DNA of 64,000 nt from Nocardioides kongjuensis (GTDB lineage Bacteria; Actinomycetota; Actinomycetes; Propionibacteriales; Nocardioidaceae). Location: positions 2,545,001 to 2,609,000 of the forward strand of contig NZ_JACCBF010000001.1 of assembly GCF_013409625.1 (NCBI RefSeq). Direction: 5' to 3'. The translations under genes and the position numbers were made by a program. The notes below the pieces were generated by a model, which worked only from the letters and a program-made list of their open reading frames with translations, had not been told where the DNA came from and searched no databases. Shown here one piece after another: positions 44,242-52,918 of the stretch; the first letter of the stretch is position 1; every line of letters starts with the position of its first letter.

Positions 44242-47200
44242 ATGATGAGCTCTACGACCTGGACGCGTCGGGCGGCATGGCCGACGAGCCTGCTGCTGGT
44301 GCTCGGCTCGCTGCTGGCGCTGGGTGCGACCAGGAGTCCGGCGTCCGCGTCCAGCGTGAGTGCGGCCGTCTTCACCGGTGGTTCCGGGACGACCTCGGTG
44401 AACGGCACGCTCTACGCCAGGCAGGGCGGCGCGCTCACCCTGACGGTGACGACCTCGAGCGACACCAAGTGCGTCACGGTGTCCGGGGCGCTGTCGGGCA
44501 TGCAGGTCTCGGACACCGCGAGGTCCTCGTGGACGTTCGCCTTCGCCGCGGGGTCCGGCGACGGGTCGCGAGCGGTCACCGCGGCCGCCTCCCCCGGTTT
44601 CAACACCCCGCGCACGAACTGCACCGGCGCCTCGAACAGCACCCAGGCGTCGTACGTCGTGGACAACACCGGCCCCACCGCGACGCCTGCCCTCACGCCG
44701 GTGCCGAACGGCGCGGGCTGGAACGCCACCAACACGACGGTGAGGTGGACCGTCGCCGACGCCGTGGGCGGTGTCGGCGTGGCCGACGCGAACCCGTTCC
44801 CCGACCAGACCGTCACCCAGAACGGCGTCACCACCGTCAGCGTCGCCGCGAGCACCGACCGGCTCGGCAACCAGGGCTCCCCCGCGTCGGTCGACGTACG
44901 GGTGGACAAGGCGAGGCCGACCATCACCGGCACCGAGACCAGGAACGCCAACGGCACCTCGACCGTCACCTTCACCTGCTCCGACACGAGCCCCGGCGGC
45001 GCCACGGCGTCCGGCGTCGCGAGCTGCGTGGCCGACGGGACCAGCCCTGCCTCGAGCTCGAGGACCGTGACGTCGGGTACGACGGTCACCGGCACCGCCA
45101 CCGACAACGCCGGCAACAGCGCCACCGCGTCCGTCACCACCGCTCCGGCCGACGCCACCGCACCCACGATCACGGCGGCCGTCGCACCCGCTCCCAACGC
45201 CGCGGGCTGGAACAGGTCCGACGCAACGGTCACCTTCACCTGCGCGGACGAGGCAGGCGGATCGGGCGTGGCGTCCTGCCTCGCCGACGGCACCTCTCCG
45301 GCCTCCGCCTCCCGGACGATCACCACGGAGACGGCCGGCACTCTCGTCTCCGGCACCGGCACCGACAACGCCGGCAACAAGGCGACGACGGCCACCACGG
45401 TCAAGCTCGACAGGACCGCGCCGAGCATCACGGCGTCGACGGATCGCGCACCCAACGCCGCCGGCTGGTACGACCACGACGTCACCGTCTCGTTCCAGTG
45501 CGCCGACGCGCTCTCCGGCGTCCAGAGCTGCCCGGCGGCCCCGACCCTGGGCGAGGGGGCCGACCAGTCGGCCGGCGGCTCGGCGACCGACCGCGCCGGC
45601 AACACGGCGAGCGCGCAGCAGAGCGGGATCGACGTCGACACCACGGCGCCGGTGCTGACCGGCAGCTTCCCGGCCGGCTGGCACACCGGCGACGTCACCG
45701 TCACCTGGACCTGCACCGACGCGCTCTCCGGCGTCGCCGGCCAGCCCGCCAGCAGCACCGTCGGCGGCGAGGGCGCGAACCTCTCCGCGACCGCGAGCTG
45801 CACCGACCGAGCCGGCAACACGACGACGCGGACGGTCGACGGGATCCAGATCGACCGGACCGCCCCCGTCACCGGGCTCTCCGGCGTCTCGAACAGCTGG
45901 ACCAACGGCAGCGTCACCGTGACGCTCGCGCCGACGGACGGGCTGTCCGGCGTCGCCGCGACGTACTACGCCGTCGACGGCGGCGACCTCCGGTCGGGGA
46001 CCAGCCTCACCCTGACCGACGAGGGCGCGCACACCCTCACCTACTTCAGCACCGACCGTGCCGGCAACGGCGAGCAGCTGCAGAGCGTGGTGGTCCGCAT
46101 CGACAGGACCGCGCCCACCATCGCCCACCTCTTCACCCCGCTCTCCTACACCGACGGCGCCTGGACCAACCACGACGTCACCGTCTCGTTCGACTGCGCG
46201 GACCAGGGCGGCTCCGGCGTCGCGAGCTGCTCCGCGCCGGTCACCGTGTCGGAGGAGGGCGAGGCCCAGCAGGTGGTCGGCACGGTCACGGACCACGCGG
46301 GCGGCTCCGCGACGGACACCGCCGTGGTGAGCATCGACAGGACCGACCCGACCATCACCGCCTCCGAGGACCGGCCGGCCGACCACGGCGCCTGGTACGA
46401 CGCCGACGTCACCGTGACCTTCGCCTGCGCCGACGCGCTGTCCGGCGTCGCCTCCTGCCCCGCACCGAAGGTCCTGCACGAGGGCGCGGACCAGGCCGCC
46501 GGCGGCTCGGCCCACGACAACGCCGGCAACTCCGCCAGCGACGAGGTCACCGGCATCAACGTCGACGAGACCGCACCGGTGCTCACCGGGAGCTTCCCCG
46601 GCGGCTGGCACACCGGCGACGTCACGGTCACCTGGACGTGCACCGACGAGCTGTCCGGCATCCCCGACCAGCCCGCCGACAGCACCGTGACCGGTGAGGG
46701 CGGCAACCTCGGCGCGACGACGACGTGCACCGACCGGGCCGGCAACAGCACCACCGAGTCGGTCAGCAGCATCCGGATCGACCGCACGGCCCCGACCACC
46801 TCGGCGACCGTCTCCGGCGACCTGCACCAGGGCTGGTACCAGGCCGGCGTCGACGTCGCCCTCTCCGCGAGTGACAACCTCTCGGGCGTCGACGCGACGT
46901 ACTACTCACTCGAAGGCGGCGACGCGCGGCCCTACCTGGCGCCGGTCTCCGTCGCCGACGACGGCACGCACACCCTGCGCTACTGGAGCGTGGACGCGGC
47001 GGGCAACGTCGAGCCGAGGGCCGGCAACACCATCACCCTCAGGATCGACCAGACTCCCCCGACGCTGACGGGTGCCGCGACCACCGCGCCCAACGACGAC
47101 GGGTGGTACGGCGGCGACGTGACCGTGGCCTGGAGCTGCTCCGACGCGACCTCGGGCATCGACGGCACCTGCCCCGCCGACAGCACGGTCGGTGGCGAGG

Positions 47201-49890
47201 GCGCGAACCTCGGCGCGAGCGCCTCGGTGTCCGACCACGCCGGCAACTCCACCGGCCGGACGGTCGACGGGATCCGGATCGACCGGACCGCCCCGACCAC
47301 CACGGCGGACGTGGCCGCCGCGCCGGACAGTGGCTGGTACGCCGCACCCGTCGAGGTCACGCTGCACGGCAGCGACAACCTGTCCGGCGTGTCCGTGACG
47401 CGCTACAGCGTCGACGGCGGCGAGCCGCAGCGCTACGACGGCGCCTTCACCGTCTCCACCGACGGCCCCCACGAGGTCACCTTCTGGAGCCGGGACGCGG
47501 CCGGCAACGTCGAGACGGCCGGCGCCCCGCTGACCTTCCGGATCGACCGGACCGCACCGGTCACCACCGTGATCAACCCGATCTCGCCGGACACCGGCTG
47601 GTTCGTCACCAGCGGCATCCCGTTCGCCTTCGACGCGAGCGACGCGCAGTCGGGCGTCGCGGCGACGTACTACACGATCGACGACGGCGCCCCGCAGGAG
47701 TACGGCGAGCCGTTCACCGCGGACCTCTCCACCGGCCGCCACACCGTCGGCTACTGGAGCGTCGACGTCGCCGGCAACGCGGAGCAGGTGCGCACCTTCC
47801 CGCTCGCCATCGACACCGTCGCGCCCACGATCACCGGCAGCCAGAGTCCCGCCGCGAACGGCAACGGCTGGAACAACGGCGACGTCGACGTGACCTTCCA
47901 CTGCACCGACGCCGACTCCGGGATCGACGGGGTGGCCGGCTGCGCCGGGGACACGACGCTGGTCAACGAGGGTGCGCACCAGGTCGTCCACGGCGACGCC
48001 GTCGACGTCGCGGGCAACCGCAGCAGCACCGACTACGGGCCGGTCCGGATCGACAGGACCGCGCCGACGCTCCAGGGCGTGCTGCCCGCCGGGGCTCGCG
48101 ACGGTTGGTACCGCGGCGACGTGGCGGTCCAGTGGGTCGGCGACGACGCGCTCTCGGGCATCGACCCGGCGATCAAGCCGGCGAGCAGCACAGTGACCGG
48201 CGAGGGCGCCGACCTGACGGCCGGGCCGGTCACGATCGACGACAGGGCCGGCAACGAGAGCGCACCCGCGACGGCGCACGTGAAGATCGACCGGACGGCG
48301 CCCACGATCAACGGCGCGCCGACGAGCCAGCCCAACGCGGCCGGTTGGTACAACAGCCAGGTCATCGTCGACTTCAGCTGCACCGACGCCCTGTCGGGCG
48401 TGGCCACCTGCCCCACCAGCAAGGCGATCCGCACCGACGGCGCGAACCAGTCGGTGACCAGCGACCCGGCGTCCGACGTCGCCGGCAACGAACGCTCCGG
48501 CAAGACGGTCGGCGACATCGACGTCGACGGGACCGCTCCCGCCACCACGGCCAACAACCAGTGCACGAAGGTCAACGGCTGGTGCACCGGCGCGACCGCG
48601 AACGTGGTGCTGACCGCGACCGACCAGCCCGGGCTGTCCGGGGTGAGGGAGATCCGCTACCAGGTCAACGGCGGCACGACCCAGGTGGCGAACGGCGCGA
48701 CGAAGACCGTGACCGTGCCGCTCGACGGGTCCGGGGCCGCGACCCTCACCTACTGGGCGGTCGACTACGCCGACAACCGGGAGCCGGCCAACAGCGTGGC
48801 GCTCACGTGGGACAACATCGCGCCGACCGTGACGCACACGGTGACCCCGAAGCCCAACAGCGCGGACTGGAACAACGCCGACGTGACCGTCCACTTCGAC
48901 GCCAAGGACGACGACGCCGGGTCCGGCGTCAAGGCCGGCAGCGTCACGCCCGACGTCGTGGTCGGCACCGAGACCGCGGGCCGCGACATCACCGGGACGG
49001 CCGAGGACGTCGCCGGCAACAAGGGCAGCGACAAGGTGACGGTCAAGCTCGACAAGACCGCTCCGGTCATCACCGGGGCGATCGTCGACGGAACGCTCGG
49101 CACCAACGGCTGGTACACCTCCCCCGTCACGGTGCGGTTCACCTGCTCCGACGCCCTCTCCGGCATCGCCACCTGCCCGGACCCGGTGGTGCTGGCGACC
49201 AACGGGGCGAGCAACTCCGCGACGCGCACCGCCACCGACAACGCCGGGAACACGGCGTCCGCGACCGTGTCGGGCATCAGGATCGACCAGGAGCGGCCGA
49301 GGCTCACGACCGCCGACGTCAACGTGGCCGGCGCGACGTACACCCTGGGCGCCGTACCGAGCGCGTCCTGCAGCGCGACCGACGCCGTCTCCGGGATCGA
49401 CTCGTGCCGGGTGAGCGTCACCGGCGGCAACGCCAACGGCGTCGGCGGCTTCGCCTACACCGCGGTCGCCACCGACCGGGCCGGCAACACCACCACGGTG
49501 ACCGGCGTCTACACGGTGAAGTACCGGTTCGACGGCTTCCTCCAGCCGATCAACGACACCGCGCACCAGGTCGGCGTCGCGACCAGCACCTTCAAGGCAG
49601 GCAGCACCGTGCCGGCGAAGCTCCAGCTGAAGCGGGACGACGGTGCCGTGGTCCAGTCGCCGACCGCGCCGGTGTGGCTCACGCCCGTGAAGGGCAGCGC
49701 CACCAGTGCCGCCGTGGACGAGACGGTCTACACCGCCTCGGCCGACAGCGGAAGCACCTTCCGGTACGACGCGACCGCCCAGCAGTACCTCTACAACTGG
49801 AAGAGCACCAGCGCCGGGGGCAACTACTGGCGGATCGGCGTGCGGCTCGACGACGGGCAGACCTACTACGTCAACATCGGCCTTCGCTGA
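44242..49890 (+). CDS. Giant secreted Ig-like repeat protein with PxKF C-terminal domain
   Basis: 1882 residues. Signal peptide (about 1-38, SPASASS), a 105-residue N-terminal domain with two cysteines, about 20 Ig-like/Big-type repeats (145 to about 1758), then a PxKF domain (about 1759-1882, containing GSTVPAKLQLKRDD). Repeats of 75-90 residues each start near DRTAPTITG and contain DNAGNxA. Most carry a Cys pair (FTCADALSGVxSC); at least five (units 6, 10, 12, 13, 17) are of the OmpL47 kind (YSVDGGEPQRYDG, VTFWSRDAAGNVE). No sortase signal or membrane anchor is seen, so it is released or held by partners. Probably a surface adhesin or matrix protein (inferred). ATG 44242 is eight bases after a G-rich site; GTG 44239 is possible. 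Confidence 0.88.
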   Translation: MMSSTTWTRRAAWPTSLLLVLGSLLALGATRSPASASSVSAAVFTGGSGTTSVNGTLYARQGGALTLTVTTSSDTKCVTVSGALSGMQVSDTARSSWTFAFAAGSGDGSRAVTAAASPGFNTPRTNCTGASNSTQASYVVDNTGPTATPALTPVPNGAGWNATNTTVRWTVADAVGGVGVADANPFPDQTVTQNGVTTVSVAASTDRLGNQGSPASVDVRVDKARPTITGTETRNANGTSTVTFTCSDTSPGGATASGVASCVADGTSPASSSRTVTSGTTVTGTATDNAGNSATASVTTAPADATAPTITAAVAPAPNAAGWNRSDATVTFTCADEAGGSGVASCLADGTSPASASRTITTETAGTLVSGTGTDNAGNKATTATTVKLDRTAPSITASTDRAPNAAGWYDHDVTVSFQCADALSGVQSCPAAPTLGEGADQSAGGSATDRAGNTASAQQSGIDVDTTAPVLTGSFPAGWHTGDVTVTWTCTDALSGVAGQPASSTVGGEGANLSATASCTDRAGNTTTRTVDGIQIDRTAPVTGLSGVSNSWTNGSVTVTLAPTDGLSGVAATYYAVDGGDLRSGTSLTLTDEGAHTLTYFSTDRAGNGEQLQSVVVRIDRTAPTIAHLFTPLSYTDGAWTNHDVTVSFDCADQGGSGVASCSAPVTVSEEGEAQQVVGTVTDHAGGSATDTAVVSIDRTDPTITASEDRPADHGAWYDADVTVTFACADALSGVASCPAPKVLHEGADQAAGGSAHDNAGNSASDEVTGINVDETAPVLTGSFPGGWHTGDVTVTWTCTDELSGIPDQPADSTVTGEGGNLGATTTCTDRAGNSTTESVSSIRIDRTAPTTSATVSGDLHQGWYQAGVDVALSASDNLSGVDATYYSLEGGDARPYLAPVSVADDGTHTLRYWSVDAAGNVEPRAGNTITLRIDQTPPTLTGAATTAPNDDGWYGGDVTVAWSCSDATSGIDGTCPADSTVGGEGANLGASASVSDHAGNSTGRTVDGIRIDRTAPTTTADVAAAPDSGWYAAPVEVTLHGSDNLSGVSVTRYSVDGGEPQRYDGAFTVSTDGPHEVTFWSRDAAGNVETAGAPLTFRIDRTAPVTTVINPISPDTGWFVTSGIPFAFDASDAQSGVAATYYTIDDGAPQEYGEPFTADLSTGRHTVGYWSVDVAGNAEQVRTFPLAIDTVAPTITGSQSPAANGNGWNNGDVDVTFHCTDADSGIDGVAGCAGDTTLVNEGAHQVVHGDAVDVAGNRSSTDYGPVRIDRTAPTLQGVLPAGARDGWYRGDVAVQWVGDDALSGIDPAIKPASSTVTGEGADLTAGPVTIDDRAGNESAPATAHVKIDRTAPTINGAPTSQPNAAGWYNSQVIVDFSCTDALSGVATCPTSKAIRTDGANQSVTSDPASDVAGNERSGKTVGDIDVDGTAPATTANNQCTKVNGWCTGATANVVLTATDQPGLSGVREIRYQVNGGTTQVANGATKTVTVPLDGSGAATLTYWAVDYADNREPANSVALTWDNIAPTVTHTVTPKPNSADWNNADVTVHFDAKDDDAGSGVKAGSVTPDVVVGTETAGRDITGTAEDVAGNKGSDKVTVKLDKTAPVITGAIVDGTLGTNGWYTSPVTVRFTCSDALSGIATCPDPVVLATNGASNSATRTATDNAGNTASATVSGIRIDQERPRLTTADVNVAGATYTLGAVPSASCSATDAVSGIDSCRVSVTGGNANGVGGFAYTAVATDRAGNTTTVTGVYTVKYRFDGFLQPINDTAHQVGVATSTFKAGSTVPAKLQLKRDDGAVVQSPTAPVWLTPVKGSATSAAVDETVYTASADSGSTFRYDATAQQYLYNWKSTSAGGNYWRIGVRLDDGQTYYVNIGLR
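44674..49515 (+). repeat. About 20 coding repeats in the giant protein
   Basis: DNA for the Ig-like units, each 225-270 bases, linked by codons for DRTAPT or close variants. Units 4-5-6 (45421 to about 46120) and 8-9-10 (46348 to about 47055) match in type and order and are nearly identical in places (for example TAPVLTGSFP followed by GWHTGDVTVTW), so blocks of units, not only single ones, have been copied. Confidence 0.85.
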
Positions 49891-50293
49891 GGGCCGTCCG
49901 CAGGCGGGCGGCGTACTGTGCGGACTCCCCCGCGGCGTACTTGGTGCGCGGCCAGAAGAAGCCACGCAGCCCGTCCCCCTTGGTCCGCGGTACGACGTGC
50001 AGGTGCAGGTGCGGCACCGACTGGCTGACCACGTTGTTCATCGCCACGAAGCTGCCCTGCGCCCCGAGCCCGTCGACCACCGCGCTCGCCAGGCGCTGCG
50101 CTGCGCCCAGGAAGCCGTCACGCTGCCCGGCCGGGAGGTCGGGCAGCGTCACGACGTGGGTCCGGGGCACGAGCAGGACGTGGCCCTTGAACACCGGGCG
50201 CCGGTCGAGGAACGCGAGCAGGTCGGGCTCGTCGAGCACGACGTCCGCCTCGGTGTCGCCGGCGACGATGGAGCAGAAGACACAGTCCGCCAT
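49871..50293 (-). CDS. HIT family nucleotide hydrolase/transferase
   Basis: 140 residues. FCSIVAGDTEADVV and FLDRRPVFKGHVLLVPRTH, and the histidine triad VPHLHLHVVPR, with the catalytic middle His. HIT proteins hydrolyse or transfer nucleotides from adenylated compounds (Hint/AP4A type). The CVFC start could hold zinc with a His, as in Hint-like members. ATG start; its last 20 bases overlap the end of the giant repeat gene on the other strand. Confidence 0.93.
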   Translation of the reverse strand: MADCVFCSIVAGDTEADVVLDEPDLLAFLDRRPVFKGHVLLVPRTHVVTLPDLPAGQRDGFLGAAQRLASAVVDGLGAQGSFVAMNNVVSQSVPHLHLHVVPRTKGDGLRGFFWPRTKYAAGESAQYAARLRTALSEGRC

Positions 50294-50323
50294 GTCGCCG
50301 AATCTAGGCCCTGGGACCGACGC

Positions 50324-51475
50324 TCAGGCCGCGCCCTCGCCCGCCAGCCAGGAGTCGCGGGTGGCGACGGCGATGTCCGGGTTGTCGGAGAACAGCGCGT
50401 CGACACCGGCGTCGAGGAAGGCGTCGACCTCGCCGGCGAGGTCGCCCTTCGCGTTCGGGTCGGTGCCGATGCGGTGGTTGGTCGGCAGGAACTGGTTCTC
50501 GACGCGCATCGTCCAGGTCACCACGCGCAGACCGGCGGCGTGCGCGTCGGCGACCAGCGCGCTCGGTGCACCGATCGCGCCGGACCCGTCGCGCGGGATG
50601 ACCAGGCCCTTCGTCGGTGCCACCCAGTCGGCGTAGGTCGCGATGTCGGCGAGGCCGGCGGGCGTGACCAGGTCGGCGTACGTCGTGGTGGAGCCGGCCG
50701 CCCTCAGGTCGTACGGCGCCCCGCTGCCGTCGACGAGCTGGGCCAGCGGGACGCGGGTCATCGTCGAGAGCTGACGCAGGTTGGCGGTCTCGAAGGACTG
50801 GATGACGACCTTGGCGTTGGGCCGGTCGAGGCCGTTGCGGCGAAGGGTGCGCACGAGCGGCTCCTCGAGGGAGAGCCCGATCGAGTCGAAGTACGACGGG
50901 TGCTTGGTCTCCGGCGCGATGCCGATGGTCCGCCCGGTGCGGCCCGACTCGCGCTTGACGAGCTGGATCACCTCCTCGAGCGTCGGGACCTCGAGCTGGC
51001 CGTCGTAGCGGGTGTTGTCGGGGCGGACCTGCGGCAGCCGCTCCTTGGCCCGCAGCGTCTTGAGCTCGGCGAGGGTGAAGTCCTCGGTGAACCAGCCGGT
51101 GACGCTGACGCCGTCGATGGTCCTGGTCGTGCGCCGGCCCGCGAACTCCGGGTGGGCGGCGACATCGGTCGTCCCGCTGATCTCGTTCTCGTGCCGCGCG
51201 ACGAGCACCCCGTCCTTGGTGGAGACGAGGTCGGGCTCGACGTAGTCGGCACCCATCCGGATGGCGAGGCGGTACGCGGCGAGCGTGTGCTCGGGGCGGT
51301 AGCCCGAGGCGCCGCGGTGCGCGATCACGATCGGCTCGGCACCGGGGTGCCGCTCGGCGTGGGCGTTGCCGTTGCCGGGCGCGGCCTGCGCGGGGACGGC
51401 GGCGGCGCCGAGGGCGACGACGGCGGTGGTGGTGGCAGCCATGAGGGTCCTCCCGAGGAGGGTCGTCCGGGTCAT
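50324..51475 (-). CDS. glpQ: Secreted glycerophosphodiester phosphodiesterase
   Basis: 383 residues. Signal peptide (cleavage near VPAQA-AP). GDPD domain: VIAHRGASGYRPEHTLAAY (catalytic His, Arg and Glu), DYVEPDLVSTKDGVLVARHE (metal Glu/Asp and second His), then KVVIQSFE and VVTWTMRVENQFLPTNHR near the end. Cleaves glycerophosphodiesters from phospholipid or teichoic-acid turnover to glycerol-3-phosphate and an alcohol, outside the membrane. ATG 51475 chosen; GTG 51484 is also in frame. The long form with a 40-residue insertion is like periplasmic GlpQ. Confidence 0.92.
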   Translation of the reverse strand: MTRTTLLGRTLMAATTTAVVALGAAAVPAQAAPGNGNAHAERHPGAEPIVIAHRGASGYRPEHTLAAYRLAIRMGADYVEPDLVSTKDGVLVARHENEISGTTDVAAHPEFAGRRTTRTIDGVSVTGWFTEDFTLAELKTLRAKERLPQVRPDNTRYDGQLEVPTLEEVIQLVKRESGRTGRTIGIAPETKHPSYFDSIGLSLEEPLVRTLRRNGLDRPNAKVVIQSFETANLRQLSTMTRVPLAQLVDGSGAPYDLRAAGSTTTYADLVTPAGLADIATYADWVAPTKGLVIPRDGSGAIGAPSALVADAHAAGLRVVTWTMRVENQFLPTNHRIGTDPNAKGDLAGEVDAFLDAGVDALFSDNPDIAVATRDSWLAGEGAA

Positions 51476-51538
51476 GACCGCCACCCGAGCAGCCCCAGGT
51501 GGCCCGCCGGGGAGGGGAAGGTGAAGTGCGGGCAGCCG

Positions 51539-51973
51539 TCAGCGGGCGAGCAGGAGGATGCCGCCGGCGAGCAGGGCGACGACCTTGAGGACCTCTGCGC
51601 CGACGTACCACAGGTGCGCGCGCGATCGCGGCGCCTCGGTGCCCGCGGGAGCCGCGAGGACCGCGTCGGTCCGCCGGGTGAGCGCGGGCCGGACGAGGAG
51701 CAGCTGGGCGAGGAGCACCGCCACGGCGACGCCCAGCGCGATCCCCGCGCCGGCACCGGGATCGCCGACGAGCAGGGAGATCACGACCAGCACCGCGAGG
51801 ACCAGCTCGCACGCGTTGAGGGCCCGGAACACCAGCCTGCCGATGCCCAGCCCGACCTGCAGCGTCACGCCGGGAGCCCGGAACTTCACCGGCGCCTCGA
51901 CGAACGAGATCGCCAGCACCATGCCCAGCCAGACGAACGACGCGGCGGTGGCGGTGGCGTGCGACGCGGGCAT
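51539..51973 (-). CDS. Four-helix membrane protein, unknown function
   Basis: 144 residues with about four membrane helices: ASFVWLGMVLAISFVEAPVKF, a second with LVFRALNACELVLAVLVVISLL, a third of Gly/Ala/Leu and a fourth at the C-terminus (VLKVVALLAGGILLL). The FVEAPVKF segment after helix 1 recurs in small actinobacterial membrane proteins; the family has no known activity. The ATG has a weak ribosome site; an upstream GTG (51988) is in frame. Divergent from the thioesterase gene by 64 bases. Confidence 0.65.
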   Translation of the reverse strand: MPASHATATAASFVWLGMVLAISFVEAPVKFRAPGVTLQVGLGIGRLVFRALNACELVLAVLVVISLLVGDPGAGAGIALGVAVAVLLAQLLLVRPALTRRTDAVLAAPAGTEAPRSRAHLWYVGAEVLKVVALLAGGILLLAR

Positions 51974-52037
51974 GAGGTGATCATCCACCCTCCGTTCGGG
52001 GGTACGCCGGGCTCCGAGCGCGCGTGAGAATGGCCCG

Positions 52038-52805
52038 GTGGCGTACTGGCACCGGACCGCACCGCACACCTTCTCCCCCACCGAGCACGTGGGCGGCGCC
52101 TGGGACCGGGCGACGCAGCACATCGCGCCTGCGCTGGGCGTCCTCGCCCACGAGGTCGAGCGCGATCGCGACGCACGCCGCTCCGACGGGCTGGTGGTCA
52201 GCCGGCTGTCCTACGACATCCTCGGCACGGTGCCGATCGAGCCGATCGAGGTGGCCGTGGAGGTCCTCCGGCCCGGCCGGACCATCGAGCTGGTCCAGGC
52301 CACGGCGTCGTACGCCGGCCGGGCGGTCGCGGTGCTGCGGGCCTGGCTGGTCGAGCCCTACGACACCACTCCCCTGGCCGGCACCGACCTGCCGTCGATC
52401 CCGGGCCCGGACGAGATGGAGCCGTGGGACATGGCCGGGCTGTGGCCGGGCGGGTTCATCGCCTCGATCGAGATCCGCCGCAAGGAGCTGGGCCCGGGCC
52501 GCTCGATGGTGTGGGTCCGGACCCCGCACGCGCTGGTCGCCGACGAGCCCGTGAGCCGGCTCGCCGCGGTCGCCGGACTGGTCGACGTGACCAACGGGAT
52601 CGCGGTGCGGAGCGACCCGGCCGAGGTCGCCTTCCCGAACCTCGACCTGACCGCCCACTTCCTGCACCACCCCGCGGAGGGCTGGCTCGGGCTCGACACC
52701 ACCCAGTCCTACGGGGCCGGCGGGATCGGCGTCACGAGCTCGAAGATGCACGACGAGAACGGCCCGCTCGGCACCATCGCGCAGACGCTCACCGTGCGCC
52801 CGTAG
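52038..52805 (+). CDS. TesB-like double-hotdog acyl-CoA thioesterase
   Basis: 255 residues with two hotdog halves. N-terminal half: HVGGAWDRATQHIAPALGVLAHEVE and VVSRLSYDILGTVPIEPIEVAVEVLRPGRTIEL (in part), typical of the actinobacterial thioesterase-like superfamily; C-terminal half: LTAHFLHHPAEGWLGLDTTQSYGAGGIG, close to TesB. Hydrolyses acyl-CoA; chain length unknown. GTG 52038 with GAGAAT six bases upstream fits a leaderless start. Confidence 0.88.
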   Translation: MAYWHRTAPHTFSPTEHVGGAWDRATQHIAPALGVLAHEVERDRDARRSDGLVVSRLSYDILGTVPIEPIEVAVEVLRPGRTIELVQATASYAGRAVAVLRAWLVEPYDTTPLAGTDLPSIPGPDEMEPWDMAGLWPGGFIASIEIRRKELGPGRSMVWVRTPHALVADEPVSRLAAVAGLVDVTNGIAVRSDPAEVAFPNLDLTAHFLHHPAEGWLGLDTTQSYGAGGIGVTSSKMHDENGPLGTIAQTLTVRP

Positions 52806-52918
52806 CCGCTGGTGTCCGCCGGCCCCCTCCTCGCCGGCACTTATCGGTCACCTGCCCGATCCGCTGGTCCGCCGCGCCGCCCTACGGTGCGCCGAAGACC
52901 CCGACCAGAGGAGCCGAG

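Noticed and set aside
44674..49515. Regular repeats suggesting a CRISPR array
   Set aside because: The repeats are coding, 225-270 bases long, diverged, and translate to Ig-like domains; there are no short identical repeats with unique spacers and no cas genes.
43167..49965. Several long open frames on both strands over the giant repeat gene
   Set aside because: They mirror the repeat periodicity and GC skew of the real gene, lack starts with ribosome sites, and encode Arg- or Val/Gly-rich nonsense.
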